A stretch of DNA of 64,000 nt from Epiperipatus broadwayi (lineage: Eukaryota; Onychophora; Udeonychophora; Euonychophora; Peripatidae): the NCBI GenBank assembly GCA_028023455.1, contig JAQFVV010012405.1, positions 7,979,291-8,043,290 of the forward strand, read 5' to 3'. Under the pieces are notes generated by a model. It worked only from the letters and a program-made list of their open reading frames with translations. It searched no databases and was not told the DNA's origin. Shown piece after piece: positions 26,364 through 37,710 of this stretch. The position numbers and the translations under genes are program-made. Every line of letters begins with the position of its first letter. The stretch's first letter is position 1.

Positions 26364-26558
26364 TAATATATGTCGTAGCATCTTCCGGGAGGCGAACCCA
26401 CAACCGTCTGCAACCAACTACTTGTTTTGCAAGGCGGCTGCGATGACCTCTCGGCTATCAACGCTTGACCGAGAGATCATCGCAGCCGCCTTGCAAGCAA
26501 GTAGTTGGTTGCAGACGGTTGTGGGTTCGCCTCCCGGACGATGCTATGACATATAAAA
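26364..26558. repeat. Giant hairpin built from two tRNA-like arms
   Basis: Two arms of about 90 bp, nearly identical and inverted, meet at about 26460 (GGCTATCAACGCTTGACC). Each arm, read towards the outer end, has an A-box-like TAGCCGAGAGGTCATCG (or TGACCGAGAGATCATCG) and a B-box-like GTGGGTTCGCCTCCCGG about 60 bp later. This fits a tRNA with a long variable region. The region is far more GC-rich than its surroundings. It may be a tRNA-derived SINE or MITE duplicated head-to-head. Confidence 0.8.
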
Positions 26559-28330
26559 AAATATTTATTTTTTAATACTTCACTGGAAAAGTCCTTTATA
26601 GGAGATCCTCATCCAAGAGCAGTGGATAAAATGGTAGTACTCATTAAGCTTGCCAATTGCTAATTAGTGAAGAATTAAACAATTGTTTCTATCTACGTTT
26701 TATCCTTTAATTAAGTACTGTGGCTCTTTTTGATTGTCAGATCTATTAAAAAATACCATTTACCAATTTAGGCTTTCTAGTTGGAAAAATTATTTTTTAG
26801 TAACAGTAAGTAATCGAATGGATTAACTTGGGAGTTTACAAGAAATTTCAGTATTGGAAGAATCAGAATTAGAATCGATTTGAAGACCTTATGCTCTAGA
26901 CTTTACCACTCGTGCATTAAACAATGCAGTGTAGTATAAATATGGAGCACTATTTTTAAGAATATAGCTGCATGTTCTGATCACTAAAACATTTCATGAT
27001 CATTACGAATTGCACTGGGAGATAATTGACCAATGATTAAGAACATAGAAGTATACAACAGAAAAAGTTAAAACCTTTTTATTACATATTCTGCTTTTAC
27101 TAATAAATGGGTATGGTTCTGAGAATACTTAATAATTTCTTTTTGATTTATAAAAACTGTACGAGACTTTTATTAATCAAATTTTACTATTCACTAGTTG
27201 AAAAAATCTAATCAAAGGCTTGTTGAACATCACCTATACATATAGACCAGTAATTTAATTTATTTACTCTATTTTAGAGTTTATATTATAAATTTTAGCA
27301 ATTAATTGACACTAGGTGGTAGTACAACTATTCAGATAAGTTTCTGGCTATTGGTCTTCATTAGTGAAAATTTTTGAATTTAAATTTATATACTTACAAG
27401 TGATGTTAATCTGTTGATTTAGTTTCAGTGTATTATGTATTTATTTAATTAAATCACTTTTGTGCCATCTTTGATGTCATTTTTCTGGTTTTCTTTTGAT
27501 GCTAGAAAAGAAAATTACTTCCCAATAGTTGGTAATGCCAAAGAAATTTAGCCTAACCTCCATGTACTTGATAGTTTCAATTTGCTCCATGTAATTGATA
27601 GTTTCACTTTGTTGTGATTACTTGGAAAAGACTTTTGGGATAGCAAAACAGTTCAATTTTTGCCTAGTTTATTAAAAATTAATGATTTTTTTACACAATA
27701 ATTGTATAATAATTATATAAAGCTAATAGAATATATATATATATCTTAATTTTATTCATATACATTTTATTTAAAAAATAAAAGTTAATAAATTCAATAG
27801 TAAAGCTGAAAAAAAGAGAAAATTATGATCTGTAATATCATAATGTCTTTTGAACCTCGAAAGTACTAGGCCTAGATTAATTTAATTTAATTGTTTTTGT
27901 TACTACTGACAGCTTCTTTTTCACCGTGCTAAAGCGCTTATATATATATCAATACTGTGTTACGATTTTTTTTTAGATATTTTGAAAAGTATAAATGCAA
28001 TTTTGTATTTTAGAACAGTATTTGATAGAATTAAAAAGGTTTTACATTTATTCATTCCTGTTTTAAAAATAAATGTCAATCAACAAAGATTTCATTAATT
28101 TTCTGTAGTCACTAGCTTGGTTAATTTCATATACACAATTGAATGAATGGTAAAAACAGACTTTTTTTTTCATTATATCCTCTGTTTATTGTTTTTTAAT
28201 ATTTGCAAATGCTAAATATGATTTTTTAGGATTTCATTTGTAAAGTTATATTTCTAACAAATCAAATCCAATTTATTAAAAGATTTAATATTAACTATCT
28301 TGGATACCACCAAATTTAATTGTTTTCCCT
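26559..28330. other. AT-rich DNA without recognised genes
   Basis: The only structure seen is a short near-duplication CCATGTA(C/A)TTGATAGTTTCA at about 27557-27607. No gene was called. Confidence 0.5.
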
Positions 28331-28490
28331 GGTGAGACTTTTTGTATGTTTGATCCTTTAATTTTAGTATTACACCATTATTCTATATCAGAATTCAATA
28401 AATTAAAATTGATTTGATAGTATATGTACATTTTCAAATAAAAAAAATTTTAAAAATTTATATTTGAATTTTATAAATATTGAAAAATTG
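28331..28490 (+). repeat. Unnamed dispersed repeat, copy 2
   Basis: This is the partner of the 6995-7170 repeat, with the same order of conserved words. It lies just upstream of the DNA transposon at 28.57 kb. Confidence 0.55.
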
Positions 28491-28563
28491 AGATTGAAAA
28501 ACAACAATAGACATTTTTATCATTGAATGAATGGCAGAGTGACTCTTATAATATCTTTTTAAT

Positions 28564-30068
28564 TGAAATTTGGGTAGTTGTAAACTAGTCACTGTACAGC
28601 CTGTGGTAGTGCTGTTTCTGTGTAAAAACACAAAATACTACTGCTTTCACGGCCAAACCTTATGGCTAATATATGACTAGTGATCGTATTAAATGCTTAA
28701 GAGACAATAGATGTAGTGGTTAGAATCTGCGGCCAATTCTGCCACGGTCACTAACCCTAGTCTAAATTAACAACACTATACAATTGTATAGTTTGCCACT
28801 TTTTTATCGCAGCATGAATTCCTATGCATAGTGACCCAATTTGTATTCTCGCTCAAATTGAATCTGAGAGTGTGTGCAGTGGAATGTTTTCCAACTGTTT
28901 GTTTGTTGATGTTTATGATTTTCTGTATTTCCCAACTGAGATCTTTTTGCATACTAGTAATTATCAGCGTATTCTTGAGATTTGTCCAAGCTTGTTTTTT
29001 GGTTGGGTTTGTGGTTATTTGGAACCCAAAAAAGATGTCAATGTGTCTGTCAGATGATTGTAATTGTTGGTGAAAAAGTACTGTTTCTGTCACAACTCGG
29101 ATGAGAGTAACAAAAGAATACCAAATGGCTACCATGTTATTGCAATTGGGGGATGTCCCAAAGCGAGAAAGGGATGCAGTTTATTTGGTTTAGTTCCTAC
29201 ATGGTGAATAAATTTCTTTGATTAAAAAGAATCTGTGTTTTGTTTGTAATTATTTTGATCTGTAAGTCAATTAATTTACACCCAGAATGTCAGTGTTAAA
29301 AAAGTAGGGCTTTACAGCTGAATGTAGTGGAGTTGGTTTGACAGCTTCGAATTCTTCTCAAGTCAATCAACAACACGCTTCTTTTGATCGCAAGAGAATC
29401 GACTCTCTTGATCGATATCTTAGTCAAAATATCAAAAAAGTTTTTTCTTTTTGTTTATAAGCAAATACACATCTGAGGCAGAGCTTGTTTGACAGCTTTG
29501 ATTATTTTTTTTTCTAAATCAATCAACAGCAACCCACATTTTTAAAAATTGAAAAAAGAAAGTGTCGATTCTAAATAAAAAAAAGAAAAAAAAGATGTTT
29601 GTTAACAAAAAAAACAGTATATTAAAAGCAAAAAAAAAAAAGAAAGTCGTATGTAAAATTGTGTGTATATTTGAGATCCAAAAATAATTGCAAGTGTCCC
29701 TTATACTTTTAAATCGATCGAATCCAAAAACAAAAAAAGACATCTGTAAAAAACAATCTATTTAGAATCAAAATCCCAACAAAAAAAAGTTGTATGTAAA
29801 AATTGTGTACTTTTGAGATCAAAAAAAAAAGTAAAAGTGTCCATTATAGTTTTCAATTTATCAAATGAAAAAAAAAAAAAATAATTATGTCAACCAAAAA
29901 AAAAAACAACAATATATTAAAAAGCAAAAATAGCCATATGTCAAAATACGATATATTAGAGCAAAAAAAAAAATCTAGAGGCTCGGTAATGTTATATCAC
30001 TATGTTTTTAAATTGAAACAGCACCACCAGAGGCTGTACAGTGAATAGTTTACAACTACTGAAATTTG
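28564..30068. mobile_element. 1.5-kb DNA transposon with TIRs and 9-bp TSD
   Basis: The terminal inverted repeats start GTAGTTGTAAACTA and continue for about 50 bp through CACTGTACAGCCT and GGTRGTGCTGTTTC. The right end is at 30059. Identical flanking 9-mers TGAAATTTG lie at 28564-28572 and 30060-30068. The interior has two types of decayed tandem repeat: TTTGACAGCTT-containing blocks near 29338 and 29489, and GTATGTAAAATTGTG-containing blocks near 29649 and 29791. It also holds many A runs. The overlapping frames at 28776-29135 have no recognisable transposase motif. A 9-bp duplication suggests a Mutator-like element; Merlin or hAT cannot be excluded. Confidence 0.85.
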
Positions 30069-30942
30069 TTGTTAAAATGTGGATGAAAAAATATTAATCA
30101 CTGATAAATCTAATCTCTTTAAAATATTAAGTATTGTTCTTTAATTATTATAATATCACAAATTATACTAATATAATATCAGCAATGACATATCAGCCAT
30201 TATTTTCATAAGGTGATCTAAGCAAACCAGTCCCATTTTCTTTGTTAACATTACACTAATAGTTATTACCTTCTATTTTTAAAAATAACATATATACATA
30301 TAAAATAAGAATGTAATAATGTACATTTTGATTTTAATAACTATTGTATAAATATTGTTTAAAACTAATCATGAATCTTAATAAACTTTGCAAAAAATAA
30401 CATTTGTAGTTGCTCCAAAAAATTCTCAAATTAACCTTACAAATTATCATGATCATCCACAACAAAAGCAAAAGTCAATCAAAGAGAAGAAAGCAGTACT
30501 AAAAGTCTTTTTATTTTGTTATTATTTGAATTATCTGGTCATTTTTGATTTTTTAAAAATTAAAACATCATTATATTAAAAGAATGTTTATTTACAAATT
30601 AAAAAAAAAATAGTGAAATATGTCAATAAATGGCTACACAAACATAACTTAAAAAATACAGTAACAGCATTTTTTCTGGATTTCACTGACTGAATATGTC
30701 CATTACTACATTATTACAATTGAATGTTGAACATTGATAAAAATTGCCACCAGGGCTAACAATAGAAAATATCAACTTGTTAAAGAGTTAATGCCCTATA
30801 TGGTTTAATGCAATGTCAGAGAACTGTAACTCAATGTTCATGAGTCATGTTTTGAAATCTGTGACTTCCAGTGCTCAAACCTCTTGTGAACTCTCAAATA
30901 ATTTAATGATCTTTATTTTTTAAAATTATTCAATTTAAATGG
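30069..30942. other. AT-rich DNA, nothing recognised
   Basis: A 63-codon frame at 30388-30579 has no recognisable domain. No repeat was assigned. Confidence 0.45.
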
Positions 30943-31060
30943 CTTGGTGCAATGGTAGACTAGCAGATTCTGGAACTTAAATTCCTCAGATCCGAGCCCA
31001 TACCTGTCATTTATGGTACTCAAACTTCTTACAAATTCTTGAGCAATAAAGCCATTTGAT
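30943..31060 (+). repeat. tRNA-derived SINE-like fragment
   Basis: An A-box-like GGCTTGGTGCAATGGTAGAC (30951) is followed by a B-box-like AGATCCGAGCCC at about 30990. The spacing and sequence resemble a tRNA-derived promoter. The tail is short and no target duplication was found. Confidence 0.45.
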
Positions 31061-31140
31061 TGCTTAATCTATATACATAATTCAAATACCATAAGGTTAA
31101 CTTTGATCACTTTTTTAATCAGTCAGCTCTGATATAAAGG

Positions 31141-31315
31141 CATCAACTATGCATTACATGATCACTAATCTTTATGCTTACATAAGCTGTTTACATAGAG
31201 GCAAAGCACTCCATGCAGTAGCACCACTCAGTGTAAGCCAGAGTAATCAATGGATGCAAGGAGTAGTGCTACTATATGGAGAGTTTTGCTTCTGTGTGTG
31301 TCATCAATTATGTTT
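31141..31315. mobile_element. Foldback F element, copy 5 (short)
   Basis: Outer repeats CATCAACTATGCAT (31141-31154) and CATCAATTATGTTT (31302-31315) match at 11 of 14 positions and probably represent an aged target duplication. The insert has the ACATGATCACTA tail on the left, GGCAAAGCACTCCATGCAG as left arm and CTATATGGAGAGTTTTGC as right arm. The ribozyme segment is absent. The 65-codon frame across it is not a gene. Confidence 0.8.
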
Positions 31316-31699
31316 TGAAGCAAACTCAGTTTTACTCCAACTTTAAGAATTTTCAAACCTTGGAAAGTTGACATATATCAAAAAAAAACATCATGTGGCA
31401 TTATCTGTTTAATTTCAACATTTGTAATAAGATCAGTAATTCACTCTATTCCAATTCAGAGTCATCTATTGTAAGCTTGAGTAATTAAATTTATTCAAGA
31501 CTCATTTTGGACTATTGGTTTTTTTATTAATGTGCAACATTGGAATTGCATCCACACATTCAAAATCTGTCTTTTATTCTGTTATGCTATCTAAGCTAAT
31601 AACCTTGAATTCAAACCTCTAAAGTTATTAGCTTGTATAATGTAAAAGATGATGGTTTATGGGGGTGAAGACCAATATGTAGAAATTAATATGAAAATT

Positions 31700-33250
31700 T
31701 GCATGTGACATTACCATACAATGCTCATCAACTCCAGCTTACACTAGATGACTCTGAACTGAAGTAATGCTGACATTAAAAGTAAGAAGAAAGTTTAACG
31801 ATCGTTTGTTATGCTATAATATATATCAAACAAAAAATTCACATAATACTAGCTTACATAATGCTTTCAAGTGCAAACACTATTTACATTATTCCAGTTT
31901 AGCCATAACCATATCACATAACATTTTTATTCAAATACTTTCCTCAGAATTATTTGCAAGCAGACTCATGATAAATCATTTTAATACCCTTGCAAATATA
32001 ATTTTACTTTTCATTTATCAATGCCCATTTATTTAATCTGATAAAAGGAGAATTTCTCTCTCATCTGACCTCTGACGGTATATATTGTAAATAAATAAAC
32101 ACTGATATCTGAAAAGGCTGAAAGTTATATTAGCAGCAATCTTGATTCATAAGTTAATCAAGCCATAATGTTTCATATATTATTTTAAAATAAATATTAT
32201 TAATTTCAGCATAACGTAAATAACTTTTACTACTGCATATGTAATGTTTAGGATTACAATCATATCTCAGGACATTCTGCTTCAAATACATTAGTCAGAA
32301 GAATTCTGAGTAAGATATTTGAACAAAATATTCTGTGATACGATTGTAATTCTATTGAATGAGAACGTTCTGAGATATGATTGAAATCCTAAATGTTAAA
32401 TATATTTAAGAAGTAGTAAAAGTTGTTTATACGCTGTTGAAATTAATTCTGAGAAAAGTATTTGAATGAGAATATTGGGTGATATAATTATAATCTTAAA
32501 TATTACTTATTTAAAGCAGTAGTAAAATATATTTACATACTGTTGAAATGTAATATTTAATTTAAAATAATATATGAAACATTAAGCTGGCTTTAGTTGT
32601 ATTTTTATATTGGACTATTTTCATCATTCAATATATGTATTGAATATTAGAAAAAAATTAACTTTATTTAAATGTTCCAAATACATTCAACTGTTAGTAA
32701 TAGCATTATCAAACAGGTTCTTTGGGTGTTGCTGGCCTATACCAGTAACAGTATTAGCATGGGATTCGAACCTGGGTCCTTAGATTCTTGACTTTTGAAT
32801 TTTAAGGTAATGCTCTAACCAACTAAGACATCCTGTCAAAGGCAGCAGTCTGTAGTAATTTCATATATTTATCAATGAGGTTCTTCCTGATTTCTCCAAG
32901 TAGAAAAACATTAGGCTAGATTGATTAGTTTTTGAACTAAGATTGCCACTAATAAAGTTTTAGTCTTTCAGATATCAATGTTGATTTATTTACAACATAT
33001 ACAGTTGGAGGTCAGATTAAAGAGGAATTCTCCTTTTATTAAACTAAATGGGCATTGTTAAATGAAACATAAAATTATATTTGCAGGCTTATTAAAGTGA
33101 TTCATTATGAATCTGTTGCAAATAATTCTGAGTAAGAATATTCTGTGATGTGATTATATTTCTAAACGTTACATATTTAAACAGTTATAAAAGTTATTTA
33201 CATGCTGTTGAAATCAGTTTAGCCATTGTAAGCTTGAGAAATCGGGTCTT
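31700..33250. repeat. Composite inverted repeat region
   Basis: The segment at about 31860-32210 recurs inverted at about 32930-33225. Shared words include GAGAATTTCTCTCTCATCTGACCTC against GAGGTCAGATTAAAGAGGAATTCTCC and GCCCATTTATTTAAT against its inverse. Between them lie shorter inverted and repeated blocks (AGGATTACAATCATATCTCAG at 32251 and its inverse near 32360) and a minus-strand tRNA-SINE at 32640-32880. It is an old palindromic repeat with later insertions. The 89-codon frame at 31767-32036 is a chance frame in it. Confidence 0.7.
32600..32885 (-). mobile_element. B-family tRNA-derived SINE, truncated
   Basis: In minus orientation it has the B-box GGTTCGAATCCCATGC (plus strand 32761-32776), the A-box region TTGGTTAGAGCATTAC and the following body CTGTTACTGGTATAGGCCAGCA. 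The body after the CTGAAGA motif is deleted, but the tail (AACAGTTGAATGTATTTGGAA) is present. Confidence 0.8.
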
Positions 33251-34237
33251 TCAGGGCTGCCTTGTCTATATTCTCTAACTATTTCTGGCTTATGGAATTT
33301 ATCCATGAAGAGTTTTTAAATCATGATTTAGTGCACTTGGATTGTTTTGGATCTAATATGCCAGCCAACATTTACTCTTTTTGCAATATCATAATAACTG
33401 AAATTCAAAAATAAGTTGTTGAATCCAAGTCAACTTGTATATACAGGTATGACATCAGTTTAGTATCTAAATATTTTAGTGATCATAGTTTTATCATAAC
33501 TATGGATATCCTTTGGCCAAAATTGATATAACACCAAGAAAACACCTGGCTTACACAGTTTTTCCAAAGCAAATTCTATTTATGAGACACTATTCCTGCC
33601 ATCTACTGTAAGTTTGAGTAAGTTATAGATGTGCTTATAAAGGTAAAGTCTTGGAATAGTTTAAACAGAGTTTGCTTCTATATAATATATATTCTGCTGT
33701 CAATAAGATAGCATCTTAAGAAAATAAAACTTTTAGGGTAATTTGCTGCTTTATATTTAATTTTTAAAAACAATTAATTGAGTTTTCAGTGCATTTATAA
33801 TTAATTATATATATTTCAAGTTAGAATGCCAATCTCTCATTCTGACTTGGTAATTTTATATTTAGATTAGTATTAAAGATTTGATGAATCTTTTTTTGAA
33901 AGGGAAGATAGGTTTAACATATCTACAAATGGAATGCTGACCCCTATAACTTTTGCTAAGCCATACATAGCTTAGTGCAAAGTCAGAGTGGCAAAATGAG
34001 GAGATAAATATCCCAGAATCACAGCTCAACACAATACTTCCAATGGTTGAACATCACATATTTTCTTGAATAACAACCTTTGATTATTCATTAAACAAAA
34101 CTCCTTCAATTAGATTGATATATATATATATATATATGTCCACAGATGGCGTCCTACCAAGACTGCCAATCAAGCGTATGTTTTGTTTACATAAACGTCA
34201 GAGTAGTTAGTATTCACTATCTCTAACTATAATTCCA

Positions 34238-34281
34238 CTTTCAGATCATGATTTCAAGCTATTTGCTATCGTCAGTGAAAG
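34238..34281 (-). ncRNA. Hammerhead ribozyme, U type, unit 1
   Basis: On the minus strand stem I is CUUUCA/UGAAAG (six pairs) and the first core box CUGACGA. Stem II is AGC/GCU with loop AAAUA and a U-U pair at its base. The second box GAAA is followed by U and the self-complementary AUCAUGAU region. The cleavage triplet AUC lies directly before UGAAAG. All invariant positions I can check are present. Stem III is only two to three pairs as a monomer. Confidence 0.85.
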
Positions 34282-34630
34282 ACAGGAATAAAGAAACTAG
34301 ATCTGAATACAAACTCTGAGCGTTTATGAAACAATTTCTATTCAGCTTGCAAGCGTGAATTTTTAGACACATGTCTCAAACTCAGCATAGCAAACCAGAT
34401 AGCTACAGGGTCTGATCTCAGTTCAGCATCACCCATAGTAGAAGCCTCTGCAATCTATATCATTGCAAGAAAGATCAAAGGTACATTTATGATAAACAAA
34501 AATGCAAGTTAAAACTTGCTAACGCTTGTTATGTCCACAGATGGCGTCCTACCAAGACTCCAATCAGCGTATGTTTTGTTTACATAAACGTCAGAGTAGT
34601 TAGTATTCACTATCTCTAACTATAATTCCA

Positions 34631-34673
34631 CTTTCAGATCATGATTTCAAGTATTTGCTATCGTCAGTGAAAG
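34631..34673 (-). ncRNA. Hammerhead ribozyme, U type, unit 2 (one base missing in stem II)
   Basis: Identical to unit 1 except that one C of the stem II GCU arm is missing (plus strand CAAGTATTTG instead of CAAGCTATTTG). This may be a real mutation or a sequencing deletion, as unit 2 is rich in small deletions. Confidence 0.7.
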
Positions 34674-35196
34674 ACAGGAATAAAGAAACTAGATCTGAAT
34701 ACAAACCTGAGCGTTTATGAAACAATTCTATTCAGTGCAGCGTGAATTTTTTAGACACGTAATGTCTTCAAACTCAGATAGACAGATAGCTACATGGGTC
34801 TGATCTCAGTCACATCACCACATAGTAGAAGTCTGCAACTATATCATTGCAAGAAAGACCTCAAAGGTACATTTATGATAAACAAAAATGCAAGTTAAAA
34901 AACTTGCTAACGCTTGTATTTATGTCCACAGATGGCGTCCTAAATACAAGTGTTAGCAAGTTTTTTAACTTGCATTTTTGTTTATCATAAATGTACCTTT
35001 GAGTCTTTCTTGCAATGATATAGATTGAGAGGTTCTACTATGTGGTGATGCTGAACTGAGATCAGACCCATGTAGCTATCTGGTTTGCTATGTGAGTTTG
35101 AAGAATTACGTGTCTAAAAATTCACGCTTGCAAGTGAATAGAAATTGTTTCATAAACGCTCAGAGTTTGTATTCAGATCTAGTTTTTTATTCCTGT

Positions 35197-35240
35197 CTTT
35201 CACTGACGATAGCAAATAGCTTGAAATCATGATCTGAAAG
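35197..35240 (+). ncRNA. Hammerhead ribozyme, U type, unit 3
   Basis: Same structure as unit 1 on the plus strand: CUUUCA, CUGACGA, stem II, GAAA, AUC triplet and UGAAAG. All core boxes are intact. Confidence 0.85.
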
Positions 35241-35600
35241 TGGAATTATAGTTAGAGATAGTGAATATAACTACTCTGACGTTTATGTAAACAAAACATA
35301 GCTGATTGGCAGTTTGGTAGGACGCCATCTGTGGACATAAATACAAGCGTTAGCAAGTTTTTTAACTTGCATTTTTGTTTATCATAAATGTACCTTTGAG
35401 GTCTTTCTTGCAATGATATAGATTGCAGAGGCTTCACTATGTGGTGATGCTGAACTGAGATCAGACCCATGTAGCTATCTGGTTTGCTATGCTGAGTTTG
35501 AAGACATTACGTGTCTAAAAAATTCACGCTTGCAAGCTGAATAGAAATTGTTTCATAAACACTCAGAGTTTGTATTCAGATCTAGTTTCTTTATTCCTGT

Positions 35601-35644
35601 CTTTCACTGACGATAGCAAATAGCTTGAAATCATGATCTGAAAG
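35601..35644 (+). ncRNA. Hammerhead ribozyme, U type, unit 4
   Basis: Same structure as unit 3, with an intact core and a six-pair stem I. Confidence 0.85.
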
Positions 35645-35792
35645 TGGAATTATAGTTAGAGATAGTGAATACTAACTACTCTGACGTTTATGTAAACAAA
35701 ACATACGCTTGATTGGCAGTCTTGGTAGGACGCCATCTGTGGACATAAATACAAGCGTTAGCAAGTTTTTTTAACTTGCATTTTTGTTTATC

Positions 35793-36811
35793 ATATATAT
35801 ATCCTATTAAGTATGCCAGCAGTGGTGACACCATTAAAAGGGATTTAAAAACCAAATAGATATTATAGTTATAATTAGCCATCTATAATAATGGATAACA
35901 AAATAACATTAATGAAAAGAGACAGTAACAAATGCCATGAGATATCAGAATTCTAGCCTTTCTTAATATTTGTACTTATCAAAATTTTTAAAAGTAAATT
36001 ATATGAAGAGCACAATTTGTATCAAGAATTTAAATAATATCTCAAATATTCTTTACTGCAATATTGTTTATTAAAAGCATTTCTTGGTAAAATGGTTAAC
36101 CCATGCACCTTCTGAGTCCATAATCCGTTAGTCCAGTATAGGCCAGGTGAATTTGGAAATTCTTTTAGGGTATGCTTAGAATTTATTTTTGTATTTTTTT
36201 TAAATACTGGCCCATAATAAAACCAATTATTTATCTAACATTAATAATAAATTAGTATGTAACTATTTTTAGTTATATTGTTAAAATGTCAATATAAAAA
36301 TATAGATTTAATATAATATAACTTCAATTACTTTTGGGGAAGAGGTTATAATTCTACACATGCCATGACTGCATTAAAGGCTATTGTTAAAGTATCTTAG
36401 AAAGTTTTTTTCCCAAAAAACTTCTCCCTATTCCCATTTTATAAGTTGACTTTGCTATTCACTATTGTTTTGTCACAAAATAATGTGTACATGTGACCCA
36501 AGTACATGTTATCTGATGAGATCGCAAGATTTAAAAGTTATCAGTGGATTGATGTGTATGTGAAATGTCACAGTCGGTATAATATGTAAGTACCTGATTA
36601 ATTTATACAACAAATTACAAGTCAATAATAATTTTGTAATATTAACTACATTTTTAGACAAAAATGAAATATAAACATTAAGCCATTAGTATTTGTTAAG
36701 AGTCAATATCTTAAAGATATGAGCTCAATCAAATGCAACCATACTTCATTATAGTACTATATACATTTCAATTCAGTCTCCAACTATCAATATACAGTGC
36801 ATGAAAACATT
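35793..36811. other. AT-rich DNA, possible weak tRNA-like word
   Basis: No gene. CTTGGTAAAATGGTTAACCC at 36084 resembles an A-box, but I see no convincing B-box at the right distance. Confidence 0.4.
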
Positions 36812-37208
36812 TTCAGGATACTATCAATTTTTTTTATCTAAAGAGAGCTTATAATTAAATATTCTTAATTTATTAAAACAAATATAATTGTATGATAAGT
36901 TGCACAGAGGGCATGTGACATTTGAGCTTAATAATTTCATTCAAATAACTGAACTAAGATTTGCATCATATGTGAGCATCTCAGTAAAGCAAGTTGAGAT
37001 CGATAGTATTTTCAGGATACTATCAATTTTTTTTATCTAAAGAGAGCTTATAATCAAATATTCTTAATTTATTAAAACAATATAATTGTATGATAAGTTG
37101 CACAGAGGGCATGTGACATTTGAGCTTAATAATTTCATTCAAATAACTGAACTAAGATTTACGTCATATGTGAGCATCTCGGTAAAGCAAGTTGAGATCG
37201 ATAGTATT
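36812..37208 (+). repeat. 199-bp tandem duplication
   Basis: TTCAGGATACTATCAATT starts at 36812 and again at 37011. The two copies differ at only a handful of positions, including one missing A and a TTTGCATC/TTTACGTC difference. The duplication is recent. No coding content. Confidence 0.95.
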
Positions 37209-37282
37209 ATTCAACTAGATAAAGTGAAATTTTATTTTTAAATTTATGTTACTCACTACATACTCTAATAATTGTTGCTGCA

Positions 37283-37710
37283 AAAGTGGTTCGCAACATG
37301 GGGCATATGCCTCACAAGAGGGCAATTTGATTTTTAGGGGCAATTTGTGAATGAGTTATTAACAGTGAATTTGAAAATCTTCTAATTGTTCTCATGTTTT
37401 ATTACGCATAAATTAAGGTAAGAATGTTTTTTTTTAATTTCCCTCTTTCTGAACCATTTCTTTTCAGTGTCTTTTCTGTTTACATAACCTTTACTCTTTA
37501 TCTGTCCATTGATACTTGGAACAAGTTAAGTAGCTTGAAACTCCATTGTATTTCAACTGCCCTTTCATTAATGTCCTTTTAGGCTTCCTTCTTGTGAATA
37601 GGAGTACACTTTTTAAATAGTACGAATTATATATCACGGGGGAGAAGGGAGCATCAGAATTTTAAAAATGCTTAAGTGGGGCACGGCCAAACAAAGATTG
37701 GAAACTACTG
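37283..37710. mobile_element. Probable hAT-type MITE
   Basis: The left end AAGTGGTTCGCAACATGGGG and the inverted right end (reading CAGTAGTTTCCAATC) match the well-known hAT terminal pattern CAGTGGTTCYCAACCTGGGG. The interior has GGGGCAATTTG and GTGGGGCACGGCC. Length is about 430 bp. I could not identify a clear 8-bp target duplication. Confidence 0.6.

Larger units (their letters stand above)
34137..35792. repeat. U-family array: about 395-bp units, two forward then two inverted
   Basis: Units begin TGTCCACAGATGGCGTCC. Forward units lie at 34137-34531 and 34532-34922. After a partial start, inverted units lie at about 34941-35336 and 35339-35746, and a partial unit runs to 35792. The array is thus ++/-- around 34930. 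Each unit carries a hammerhead ribozyme and a B-box-like segment (35445-35477 in unit 4). Unit 2 differs from its sisters by many tiny deletions, often at AGC-containing words. TA repeats flank the array, which hides any target duplication. Frames at 35252-35470 and 35688-35882 are chance frames. Confidence 0.9.

Noticed and set aside
28776-29135. 119-codon minus frame and overlapping plus frames as a transposase
   Set aside because: Three overlapping frames on both strands and no catalytic motif; element interior without clear coding.
34137-35792. CRISPR-like array
   Set aside because: Repeats are long, directly abutting and inverted halfway; there are no unique spacers and no cas genes, and the DNA is eukaryotic.
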